64,000 nucleotides of DNA, taken from NCBI RefSeq assembly GCF_000281045.1, contig NW_008246075.1, forward strand, positions 420,561 to 484,560. Direction: 5' to 3'. Origin of the DNA: Saprolegnia diclina VS20 (Eukaryota; Oomycota; Saprolegniomycetes; Saprolegniales; Saprolegniaceae). Within the stretch, counting starts at the first letter, position 1; every line of letters starts with the position of its first letter. Made by a program: the position numbers and the translations under genes. Under the pieces are notes generated by a model. It searched no databases and was not told the DNA's origin. It was given only the letters and a program-made list of their open reading frames with translations. This document shows positions 1 to 8,799 of this stretch, in pieces.

Positions 1-55
1 GTGATTGGTCAAAATGCTGCGATTATGCAACGGAAGGGCCATAACACTCCTTGAA

Positions 56-156
56 GGGGGAATTTGCAAAAGGCGTCATGGCTTGGGTACCTTTCTGCAA
101 AATACGCAGATTTCTGCGAAACACGTCATGAATACGTCATGAACTCTTGTGAGCCC
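56..156 (+). repeat. Left terminal inverted repeat of the MULE
   Basis: This is the 101-bp left arm, the reverse complement of 853-953 with no mismatch that I can find. It contains ACGTCATGAA at 123-132 and again at 134-143, and CGTCATG at 74-80. Confidence 0.93.
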
Positions 157-234
157 GCAAATTCCTCAAAATGAGTACACCATATATAACACTATTTCAT
201 AAACATGTAATAGAATTACTGTTTCGTTGTTGGC

Positions 235-585
235 GTGCTATCTTTCAAGCGTCGGGAGCAGGCTATCGCTTGGACCCAGCACCGTCTCAAGGTTACGCCG
301 CATGGCCAAGATCTTCTCGACGAAGCCAACAACGCGTCGGACGCATTTACCTGCAAGCGCGCGCTCGCCGATGTGGTCTACATGTCCGCTCCGAGAAATC
401 TCTGGCGCGTCGACATAGTCAAGTTTACGTGCACTTGCGCGCACAAGGTGCAGTACCGCACCCCATGTTGCCACTTGGTAGCGGCCCTCAAGTGCGTTGC
501 CAGCTACATCAAGATCTGTGAAGCGTTTGGTGACGAGTACAAGGTGGCGACGAACTTTGCGGCCACAGTAGGCCGCAAAGTTTAG
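235..585 (+). pseudogene. Transposase C-terminal fragment with SWIM zinc finger
   Basis: A 116-codon open frame inside the MULE carries the SWIM zinc-finger pattern CxCx9CxH: Cys66, Cys68, Cys78 and His80, encoded at about 430-474. SWIM domains sit at the C terminus of MuDR/MULE transposases, so this is what remains after deletion of the catalytic DDE part. The first codon is not ATG, and no upstream catalytic domain is present between the repeats. It is unlikely to make an active transposase. The same stretch is open on the minus strand, which I treat as a shadow. Confidence 0.75.
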
Positions 586-852
586 TCGATGGCCCATCGA
601 CTACGAAGAAAATGTCGCCCCAAAATGCTCCCGTCGACGCGTCAAGAAGCGCAAGTGAGGCCCCAGTGGCGTGGCACGTAAGCGTAGCAAGGGAGAATAG
701 TTACCTTCACCACTACACTGGTGCATCTCTCCAAATACATAAGTTCATTCCCCTTCTATGTGTGCATCCATTCCACTTGACGTGCGACAGCAATGCGCAT
801 GCTGGACGACTTGTAAAAAATCGTCAAGTGCATTGCGATCGACTTGCCAGGT

Positions 853-953
853 GGGCTCACAAGAGTTCATGACGTATTCATGACGTGTTTCGCAGAAATC
901 TGCGTATTTTGCAGAAAGGTACCCAAGCCATGACGCCTTTTGCAAATTCCCCC
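853..953 (-). repeat. Right terminal inverted repeat of the MULE
   Basis: This is the 101-bp right arm, an inverted copy of 56-156 ending AATTCCCCC at 953 and followed directly by the second copy of the target-site duplication at 954-962. Confidence 0.93.
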
Positions 954-962
954 TCCTTGAAG

Positions 963-1502
963 TTGCCAATGTGAGGTGATGACCCTCGAGTCGGCAGAAT
1001 GTATAGGAATACCGCACGCAGAGTATTCATGGATTAGTGCCTACAAGAGCAATGTGGTCGATCGCAATGCCCGGTCTTACAGTGCTGTAGTTCAAAGATC
1101 GCAAGCGGCTTCCTACGACGGCACTCGACAAGCAAGTACGTCGACATCCCAGAAGTAAAGCTCACGACCACCAAGCGACTTGATACTCATGGCCACAACA
1201 GCATAAAGAATACGATCCCGTGCGTTCCCACTGCATGACATTGCCTGGATTCAACAGCGGGTGCGAGAGAGGAGGGGCTGGATACCCTTGGCTTTTCAGT
1301 AGATAGTCATTCTGTACTGCCTTTAGGTCAGAGATCGTCAACTTGCATAAAGACGCATCGAGGACGCTAGAAGAACTGTGTTTGCTGAGAGCGGACGGGA
1401 AGCGGGGCTGGCGAAAGACGAATCATGCGAGTGAAAGGTGGACCATGGGAGAGTTATTGAAAGAGTGTTAAATTGGTTAAAAATGGCGTCAGGGACGCAG
1501 AA
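963..1502. other. Intergenic, no gene seen
   Basis: About 540 bp between the MULE and the 3' end of the MAPEG gene. Only short open frames without recognisable protein features are present. Confidence 0.6.
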
Positions 1503-2039
1503 TTAATGCAGCGCGATGCCAGCGATGCTGTTGCCGACGAGCACGAGCGTGCCAAAGACGCCAGCCATCCACGCGTACGCACGGTGGGGCTGGAGGCTGT
1601 TCGCATACGCAAACGTGTGCGCAACGCGGCCGACAGTGAAAATGACGATCGCCACGCTGTTCACGAGGGGGTTGCCACCCGAGTTGACGGCGGCCCACGC
1701 CGAGAGGAGGCCGATCGGGATGTTTTCGAGGTCGTTGCGCACGAGGCGCTCCCAGCGAAGGTCGGCTTCAATGGCGCGGTCCGACGGCGTCAGGTTCAAT
1801 GGCTTCTTCGTCTTGCTGTCGTCGTCCGTCTTGGCTTCGGCTTCGTGGCGCACGCCAAAGCTCTGCTTCTGGTTCTTCGGGTTCAAGTTGGTCAGGATCT
1901 GGTCCTCCGGCGGGCGCGTGCCTGCCGCGAAGCGCTTCCCGCCCTGAATCATCGTCGAGATGTAGAACTTGACCGTGAGGATCGCCGAGCACGCGATGAG
2001 CACCTTCGTGTCGTTGACCGATGCAAGCAATGCTGCCAT
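1503..2039 (-). CDS. MAPEG-family membrane protein (microsomal GST-like)
   Basis: The intron-free frame gives 178 residues starting at ATG 2039 (MAALLASVNDTKVL). The frame is open further upstream, but that stretch has no earlier plausible ATG context and runs into promoter-like DNA. Family features visible are about four hydrophobic segments, a first helix at residues 8-28 followed by a charged cytosolic loop, and the ERxxRNDLENIP block (about residues 95-110), the MAPEG signature. MAPEG proteins are small integral ER or outer mitochondrial membrane enzymes acting in glutathione-dependent detoxification or eicosanoid metabolism. The length matches microsomal GST1 (about 155 aa) with a slightly longer loop. 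An ATCCGGAT element lies 95 bp upstream. Confidence 0.88.
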   Translation of the reverse strand: MAALLASVNDTKVLIACSAILTVKFYISTMIQGGKRFAAGTRPPEDQILTNLNPKNQKQSFGVRHEAEAKTDDDSKTKKPLNLTPSDRAIEADLRWERLVRNDLENIPIGLLSAWAAVNSGGNPLVNSVAIVIFTVGRVAHTFAYANSLQPHRAYAWMAGVFGTLVLVGNSIAGIALH

Positions 2040-2133
2040 GTTGCTTAAGTCGAAAGAAGTGGAATGAGCTGACGTTGCGTGGCGCCACCGGCGGTTGACG
2101 CATCGCCGAGGATTTCCGTGGAACAAAGACAGG

Positions 2134-2159
2134 TATATCCGGATGACGCGACCGGATAC
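2134..2159. promoter_or_regulatory. ATCCGGAT-type element pair
   Basis: TATATCCGGATG is followed 5 bp later by ACCGGATAC, 95-120 bp upstream of the MAPEG start. It belongs to a motif set repeated upstream of many genes in the window. Confidence 0.45.
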
Positions 2160-2700
2160 GCTACATACAAAGCGAAAGATACTGGTGTGATTACCACCAA
2201 ATGGCGATTAGCTCACGTGTTGAGTCCAAAAGCTGAGCTGCCTAAACGAGCGCCGCGAACACTCGGAGGACACGCGAGACTTCTATGTGCTCGGCGCGCT
2301 GCGAAGCGAGCTCTCGACGTGCGCATTGACGGCACGGACGTGTAACGTCATCACATCATCCGCCTTCGACCTCGTTGCAATGCACGCAATAATGAGAGCG
2401 TGCGAGCCAACGTATCTCTTTCCGTGATATACCACGTCATACGCATTGGTGCAAGGCCCTTTTACACCTATTCTGACACTGCGCGTCACTTGGAGCGTCG
2501 CGTCATGGGTCTCGGCGACACTGTGCGCACCAGTTCTGTAGAGTGCAAGGAAGCTTGGCGTTGTACACCGCTGTGCGGGATAATGTACGACATGGTTTAC
2601 CCAGAGTAAACCCCCAGTTAACCCCAGGGACATTCCGCAGGTGGATCAAGCTTTGCCACCGCGCCACAACCGACGTGCTCCAACGCACCACAACAAACAC

Positions 2701-2724
2701 ATTATCCGTACATATACGGATAAT
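2701..2724. promoter_or_regulatory. 24-bp near-perfect inverted repeat
   Basis: ATTATCCGTA and the mirrored TACGGATAAT are separated by a few bases and end 33 bp before ATG 2758. It looks like a variant of the ATCCGGAT element in which the two half-sites are spread apart. Confidence 0.45.
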
Positions 2725-2757
2725 GCGAGAGTTGGCAACGATTCGATTCGATTGGCG

Positions 2758-4488
2758 ATGGTCCACGTCAAGGTCGTGCTGCTCTGCAAAGGCCGTGGCG
2801 GTGACGCGGCGTCGTACCAGCCCCACCGAGACGAGAGCCAGTGGTGGAATCGGCGTGACGCGCTCGTTCGGTGCGTCTCGGCCTTTCTGCATGGCCCTTC
2901 CAGCGCCTACTGCACCAGCCGCGAGCTCGTGCTCGTGCACGACGAGGACTGGGCGCGCATGCACGTGACCAAAGGCGACGCGACGCCGTCCGAGTTTAAC
3001 GTTATCAGCGCGTGGCGCGATACGGCACAGCACGCGACGTCAGCGCCCAGCGCCGTCGCGTGCAAGCTTGTCCAGAGCGCGCTGCCCATCGCGGGTGCCG
3101 ACACGGTCGCGGCCATGGAGAGCAAGCGCGAAGTGCTCGAGCATCTGCAAAAGCACTGCGACATGGACTTTCTGCGCGGCCACCGCCTCAACAGCAAGCC
3201 CGACGTCGTCTTGCGCAAGACCAACAAGCAGGCGCTGCTGCGCGTCTGGGACGAGTGGACTGCAACCCATGGCACGACCGCCGCCTCCAAAAAAGACGTT
3301 GTGAAAGCCATTTTCCACGAGATGCTGCAGCCATGCGACGCTTCGATCAAGCGCGTGATCGCGGCCACGCTGCATGAGTCAAGCGATGCCGAGCTGCCAT
3401 GCTTCAACACTGACTTGGTGCCCGCCGACGACCCCAGCCTCCAGATTGTGCTCTTCCTCGGCGCCGTCCGGGACATGACGCCGACTGAAAACAACATACT
3501 TCAGCAGCTCTGCACCACGCAGAACATTGCGCTCACGGGTGTCCGGCTTGGCGCAGTGCCCGAGTTTACGAGCAAAATTCTCAGTGTCATTGCGTACCAC
3601 CAAGCCCGCGGCGTCCTCGGCCCCGCCCTCGAGCGCGCATGCGCCGCAGAGACAGAATCGCCCGCTGCCAAGCGACAAAAAACCACATCAACATCCGATG
3701 TCACGTCAGTGCCTGCCCATATGCACGTCGTCGCGGCCGTGCCCATGGCGTCATCCGGGGTCACCACCGACCTCGCGTCTCGGTCACAGGCGCTCTGGGC
3801 CATGGTGCGCCTCCTCGTCGTGACCTTGTGGCGGTCGCGCATTGCGTCGTCAGGCGCGGTGCCGCTCACAACCGCGCTGACGTTCATCTTTGAAGATGCC
3901 GTCGCGCTCACTCTCAAGCAGGACGAGCTCGTGACGGCCCTCGCCGAGCAACACCAGGCCGCGCCGAGCGAGTACCAGATCCTCCGTGCGCTGTGCCAGT
4001 ACCTTACGGCCGCGACACCTGACGCAGACTTTGCGTCCATGGCGTCGCGCCTTGTGGAAGCATCTACAATCGCGATCGACGTCTCGGCTGCTGCGGGTGA
4101 GCGCGGGCTCTACGAGGCGTTCTACACGACAGGAGCAGCTGGCGGTGCCGACGACACCACGCGCCTCCTCGTGCTCGTACCTTTGGCGCCAGCTCTTGCC
4201 GGTCACGACGCTGTCGTCGCTGCTTGCGCGCGTGCGAGCGTACCCCTTGTGAGCCAGTCGCTGCTGCCCTCGCGCGAGATGGCGCCGGCGTACGATGCAG
4301 AGGCTGCGGCGGTGACCATGCTGCAGCACCTTGTGTATCAGCAGCGCCTTGGATCTGCGTTGGCGTCGCTTGCGCCCAAGAAGCCAAAGAAGGAGAAGAA
4401 GGCCAAGAAGGAGAAGAAGACCGAGAAGGACAAGAAAGCCAAGAAGACCAAGAAGGAGGCGATAGATACCACGAGCGCGAAACCGTAG
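2758..4488 (+). CDS. Uncharacterised protein with lysine-rich C-terminal tail
   Basis: A single-exon gene of 576 residues starting MVHVKVVLLCKGRGG. The longer open frame upstream begins at a non-ATG codon and crosses a promoter-like inverted repeat, so I choose ATG 2758. The N-terminal 110 residues look like a compact alpha/beta fold (RCVSAFLHGP..ELVLVHDEDW), faintly like SPOUT-type RNA methyltransferases, but I cannot support that assignment. Two related Leu-rich segments follow, separated by a low-complexity KRQKTTST linker near residue 305. The last ~40 residues are almost pure Lys/Glu repeats (KKPKKEKKAKKEKK), typical of nuclear or nucleolar proteins. Function unknown; a nuclear or RNA-linked role is inference only. 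Confidence 0.8.
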   Translation: MVHVKVVLLCKGRGGDAASYQPHRDESQWWNRRDALVRCVSAFLHGPSSAYCTSRELVLVHDEDWARMHVTKGDATPSEFNVISAWRDTAQHATSAPSAVACKLVQSALPIAGADTVAAMESKREVLEHLQKHCDMDFLRGHRLNSKPDVVLRKTNKQALLRVWDEWTATHGTTAASKKDVVKAIFHEMLQPCDASIKRVIAATLHESSDAELPCFNTDLVPADDPSLQIVLFLGAVRDMTPTENNILQQLCTTQNIALTGVRLGAVPEFTSKILSVIAYHQARGVLGPALERACAAETESPAAKRQKTTSTSDVTSVPAHMHVVAAVPMASSGVTTDLASRSQALWAMVRLLVVTLWRSRIASSGAVPLTTALTFIFEDAVALTLKQDELVTALAEQHQAAPSEYQILRALCQYLTAATPDADFASMASRLVEASTIAIDVSAAAGERGLYEAFYTTGAAGGADDTTRLLVLVPLAPALAGHDAVVAACARASVPLVSQSLLPSREMAPAYDAEAAAVTMLQHLVYQQRLGSALASLAPKKPKKEKKAKKEKKTEKDKKAKKTKKEAIDTTSAKP

Positions 4489-4722
4489 AAGCCTAAGTAG
4501 CTAAAATCTTGGCCTTTCGCAGAAAGAAACTGGTTGTGGCTGGACAGGGCGAGGCCGACAGTCGCTTGGTGTCGCACCGCGTCCTGGTCGGGCGAGACCT
4601 TTTTCTCGAAAGATCGCACTGTCCAGAGTCCCGCCTTCTACTGCAACGCAAGGATACTCTATAAAAATTAAAATTATCGACCCCAAATAATAGTATCATC
4701 TTCAACCGACGACGCCGAGAGC

Positions 4723-5766
4723 TTATTTGGTCGCCGACTTGGCTTTCACAGTCCGGTCGATGCGCATCTCGAGCGAGGACAAGGTTTCCGTCAGCGAGTT
4801 GAGCTGATCCGAGTGGTGGCCGAGCGTCTCAAACATAACGCCCTGCTGCGCCGCGAGCTGCTGCTGCGTCTCTGTCGTGCGAGCGAGGAGGTTCATGAGC
4901 ATGGCGCCCATGTTGGTCATTTCGCCGTTGTTACTGACCGCCGATGTCGCAAGGGACCGTTCGTCAGTGGCTGCACCAGGCACCGCAGCTACGAGCGCGC
5001 TTTCGGTGGGAGGAACTGTGGCCGCGATCGGCGACGAGGCCGGTGCAGGCTTGACGGGCGCAGGCGCCACGGTAGACGTAGGCGCCGAGACTGTCTTTGC
5101 CGGGGTCACATCTGCAGACATGCGGCGTTCGGGCTTGGCCGACGGCGAAGGCTCAGCCGCAGGCTGTGCGGACGGCAGGGACGAGCGGTGGGTCGTGGCC
5201 GGGGCAGGCGCAAGCGGAACGCCGTCGGGGGACTGCAGGCGTTCGTCAAGGTACTTCATGACCTTCGCGGCGATCTTCTGCAGCAACTTTGTCTCGCAGG
5301 CCGAGTGCGTCTTGACATCAAAGACAAAGACGGACCCGATGCAGACGTTGCGACTTGTCACGAGCGGCACGGCGGCGTAAAACTTGACGGACGACGCGCG
5401 GGTCACGAGCGGGTTGTTCTTGAAGCGCTCATCCTGGGTCGTGTCGAGCACGACAACGGCGCTTCTTGGGTTCATAATCGTATGTGCACAGAGCGCCACG
5501 TCACGCGGAATCGCGGCCTGCGTCAGGCCCGAGTTGGCCTTGAACCACTGCTTGGTGCGGTCAATGAAGCTCACGGCCGAGATCGGGCATTTCATCTCTT
5601 TGCACGCAATACGGCAGAGCTTGTTGAAGCGCTCTTCCTGCGGCGTGTCGAGGATCTGGTAGCGCTCGAGCTCCGAGAGGCGCAGCTCTTCGTCCTTGGG
5701 CACGGGCGCCCGGGGCCACGGGTGGTCCCAGCTAAAGTCCAGGTCGTATCCATACGAGTTCACCAT
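4723..5766 (-). CDS. GAF-domain protein
   Basis: Intron-free, 347 residues from ATG 5766. A GAF domain fills residues ~30-180: it begins ELERYQILDTPQEERFNKL, followed by FIDRTKQWFKA and an HTI..VVVLDTTQDERF block. Next come a Pro/Ala/Ser-rich low-complexity linker (~190-275) and a C-terminal Gln-rich helix (~285-345, TETQQQLAAQQ..ETLSSLEMRID) that is probably a coiled coil for oligomerisation. GAF domains of this type bind small molecules or sense redox, and free-standing GAF proteins with coiled-coil tails are common in oomycetes. The ligand is unknown. The gene converges with the preceding one across 234 bp. Confidence 0.87.
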   Translation of the reverse strand: MVNSYGYDLDFSWDHPWPRAPVPKDEELRLSELERYQILDTPQEERFNKLCRIACKEMKCPISAVSFIDRTKQWFKANSGLTQAAIPRDVALCAHTIMNPRSAVVVLDTTQDERFKNNPLVTRASSVKFYAAVPLVTSRNVCIGSVFVFDVKTHSACETKLLQKIAAKVMKYLDERLQSPDGVPLAPAPATTHRSSLPSAQPAAEPSPSAKPERRMSADVTPAKTVSAPTSTVAPAPVKPAPASSPIAATVPPTESALVAAVPGAATDERSLATSAVSNNGEMTNMGAMLMNLLARTTETQQQLAAQQGVMFETLGHHSDQLNSLTETLSSLEMRIDRTVKAKSATK

Positions 5767-6494
5767 CGCAAAAGCCAGTCAATTTCGGAAGTGAACAGCA
5801 GAGGCTCATGGTTTGCGAGTTTTATATCGAGTTTCAAGGTGCCAGCTGTGTAATGGTATGAGCGGGAGTGACTTACGCTGGAACCTCACCGATCAATTCC
5901 CACTTGCCGTTTGTATTCAAATCCACGAATTTTATTTGACGCCCGCGGCCCCAATCCAGACACTGTCTACGGTGGCATTGAGGCTCCAAGAACTGATGGC
6001 CGCAGGCTTTTCGCGAAACATCCGGATACCCCGGGGCAGGGAGCGCGGGGTCTTTGCCGCTGCGTTGTAGACACTGGCGACAAGTACCATGGCGGCGCGC
6101 CATCCATGACGTGGACCAAGGTCGTATAGTACGCGGCAATCCATAGAGACAAGACTGTCCGAAGAGCAGTCGTGTCGCGGATGATCTCCTGAGAAACGGG
6201 TTCGTACGTCCAGTGGATCGGAAATTGTTCGTGTCAAGACTCTGTATTATGACGTCCGGGAGGACGAACGCCAAACGGCAATCTCGCTCATACAGCGCGG
6301 CCGGCTCTCTGCGATCAGATCGCGCTCACGCAAGGATGTACGAAGTATGTAGAGCATGTAGAGTGCCCTGCTTCAAACAGGTGGCGCGGCTTGGACTTGC
6401 CGCCAGCTGGACAATGAGCGTTTTAGCCCTGTGCGCCGCAGGTCAAGAAGCAGTGTATCATCCAGTGTACTAGTATGTCATCTATAAATACACG
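5767..6494. other. Divergent intergenic region
   Basis: 728 bp between the GAF gene and the coiled-coil gene. It holds ATCCGGATA at 6020-6028 and a TATAAATA at 6483-6490, close to ATG 6495. No other gene is visible. Confidence 0.55.
6020..6028. promoter_or_regulatory. ATCCGGATA element
   Basis: A full match to the recurring palindromic element, 254 bp upstream of the GAF gene and 467 bp upstream of the coiled-coil gene. This is farther from an ATG than most copies. Confidence 0.3.
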
Positions 6495-8187
6495 ATGCAG
6501 CCCGGGCACTGGAAGCGTCAACAGCAGCGCGAGTACGCCCAAGGTGCTGACGTCGACGCAAGGTGCCTCTACGATTTGCGTTAGCGCTCGACGACCAAAT
6601 CAGAGCGCGCGGGGCACCGAGGGCCACTGTGCTGTCGCCGACGAAGCGCGACCCGTTGCACGTCAAGCTTCCGCACTTGTGAGTACTACACGCAACATCC
6701 CACTCACGGCATCGAGACGCAAGTGTCATTGAGGTGACGCACGGTGCTACATATAGGCCACTCGTTACCGCGTCCGGCCTTCCGTCGCCCACCACCAAGC
6801 TTGACGAGCACGCGTGGTGCGCGCAGCTGCAGAGTGACTTGCGCCAGCAAATGGCTGTGTTGGCCGACGATTTCCAACTGGTATGTACTCGTAGCGTGCG
6901 GTGCTGCAAAGAGCCGAGCCTATTAGAGACAGTGCGATTGTCTGCATTAGAAACACGCATTAGTGCTCGAGCGCGTCAGCGCGCTGGAGCGACGGGTCGC
7001 TAGCGACCCTGGACGCAACGACGGTGACGACCACATGGCGGTCGCCTTGCAGGCAAGATTGATTTCTTGGATCTTCTTCCTCTCATCTTCGGCTGTAGAC
7101 GCGCACGCACGTCACCACGCTTCTCCAAAGGCTCCACGAGCGAATGGCGACAATCGAGTCGAAGCTCCCGACGCGCGGGCAGACGGCGGACGACGTCGAG
7201 CGCTGGGCTGCCGATGTCGAGCACCGGCTACTAACTACGTTGCGCGACACGCTCCAGTGCCGCGACCGGCTCCAGGACGAGCACCGCGAGACGAACGTCG
7301 TCTTGGGTCAGCTCACGACCGAGAGCCTTGCCCGCGTCTACGAGGTGAGCCAGTCTCGGATCCAAGCACTGGAAAGCCAGCTCTTGGTACGTTGTGTCCT
7401 TCCATCACCAAAACACCCCCACCTGCAACTAGACGGACCGCCGCGAACGCAGTACGTTCGAAGAGGCTTGCCACATGCAGTGGCAGCAGCTGCACATGGC
7501 CGTCGAGCTCATCAAGTCCCAATGCGACGCCTGCGAGAAGACGGAGCATCTCCGGACGGCGAAATGGATGGACGCACAAGCCGTCCGCGCTGCCAACGAG
7601 TGGCGGCAATGCCACGCTCACATCGCGCAAGTCTCCGAGTCTGTCGACGTCCACGTGCAGGTAGCACGATCGCTCAGGTGCAGCGCATCGTCATGTACAC
7701 GACGCAGGCATTGCAAGCGCAATGGCGCGAGCAGGCGAGTCGCACCGAGGTCGTCCTCGCCAATCTGGAAAAAGTTGTCGCAGCGGAGATCCAAAAGCGA
7801 TCGCGGGATATGGCTGAGCTACAGGCGTCGCGTCAAGCGAGTTTGGAGAAGCTTCATGCGCAGTGGACGGCCGAGGCGGCGACGCGGTGGCAGCCCTATG
7901 TGAGTGCCATCTCAAGCCTCGAGACACAAATCAAGGCCCTGGACGCAGCCCATTTCCGCGCAGCGTCGCTAGACGGACGACTGGCCGACCAGCAGCAAGC
8001 GTTCGTTCTCGCCCAGCAAGATGCGCTCAGTCGCCTTCAGATGAGCCTGGAGGCGCGTTTATGGCAGGTCGAAGCGCTCGCCAAGGCGTCCTCCCGCGAG
8101 ACCCAGCAGCTGCAAGTGCAATTGCGAGGTCTTCTGAGCGAAAGGGCGCCAAACTGCTTCGACCAAGTCTCGTCAACATCAACATGA
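6495..8187 (+). CDS. Coiled-coil protein, 7 exons
   Basis: My exon reading is 6495-6543, 6585-6678, 6757-6880, 6951-7052, 7099-7386, 7433-7630 and 7678-8187, joined in one frame to give 454 residues. The protein begins MQPGHWKRQQQREYAQ. From about residue 65 to the end it is nearly all heptad-type helix rich in Gln, Leu, Glu and Arg (for example LEKVVAAEIQKRSRDMAEL). Introns are 41-78 bp. The intron at 7053-7098 uses a GC donor (GCAAGA), and the donor at 7631 (GTCTCC) is weak, so those joins are less sure. No catalytic domain is seen. Its position beside two other long coiled-coil genes suggests a structural cytoskeletal or axonemal part, by inference. Confidence 0.75.
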
Positions 8188-8799
8188 CCGCACGTTGAAT
8201 TGTTGAAAATTGAATTTACAATTTTAAAAATTGCTGCAAAATTGTGCTAGCTGACGATGCAGACGATGCAGACGATCCAAGATAGCGGCGAGTACGGGTC
8301 ACTGGGCTCCACTGATGATGCGGAGGACAGCATCGGTATCAAGATCCGAATGTTCGTCAATGATCAACCAAGCCATCGCGTATGAGACCTCTGCGTTGAC
8401 GCAACCGACTAGCACGTGTCATCCATGCTGACGCGATGTACCGCGAACCTGGCCGAAGGTATCGTCCTATCGTCATGTACGTTCTTGGTAGTACGAAGCA
8501 CGAACGCATTGCTTGGTGATCTCGTGCTGGACACGACGGACGATCTACGATTAGTAGCTAGCTCGGTGACCTAGCTCCAGCTCGTACTGTAGTCGAGAGT
8601 GTTGGATGGCGGCGAGGTGCCGACGACCTCTCGCAAGCCATCGTGTCCACGGGCCATAAACAAACACCGCGTCCCGCTTGCCCCTTCGGGTCGCGTGCCA
8701 CGTCATGGCGTGACGTCCAGCGCCGGATACGCAATCCACCAATCGGGCGCCGGCCTCCGGTATCCGGCTGGATCCGTTTTCTCGCACAACCAAATTAGC
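8188..8799. other. Intergenic with short tandem repeat
   Basis: An AT-rich 3' region (8195-8245) is followed by three tandem copies of GACGATGCA (about 8252-8276). A TATCCGGCTGGATCCG element lies at 8761-8776. No gene is seen. Confidence 0.55.
8761..8776. promoter_or_regulatory. Split ATCCGGAT element
   Basis: TATCCGGCTGGATCCG is palindromic around its centre and lies 24 bp before the ceramidase ATG. Confidence 0.4.

Larger units (their letters stand above)
56..953. mobile_element. Non-autonomous MULE (Mutator-like) DNA transposon remnant
   Basis: The element is about 898 bp and is bounded by two inverted repeats, 56-156 and 853-953, which I read as identical over all 101 bp; each begins GGGGGAATTTGC at the outer edge. 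It is flanked by a direct repeat TCCTTGAA(G) at 48-56 and 954-962, an 8-9 bp target-site duplication as expected for Mutator-like elements. The interior (157-852) is far too short for a full transposase but keeps a SWIM zinc-finger fragment (235-585). The repeats contain three copies of CGTCATG and a GCAGAAA/TTTCTGC palindrome that could be transposase-binding subterminal sites. Identical TIRs point to a young insertion or to recent gene conversion. It is probably mobilised in trans, if at all. Confidence 0.9.
2040..2757. other. Divergent intergenic region
   Basis: 718 bp between two divergently transcribed genes. It carries ATCCGGAT-type elements at both ends (2134-2159 and 2701-2724) and no supported gene. 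Confidence 0.6.

Noticed and set aside
7661-7677. A 17-bp intron between two coiled-coil frames
   Set aside because: Too short for a spliceosomal intron. A 47-bp intron at 7631-7677 restores the frame.
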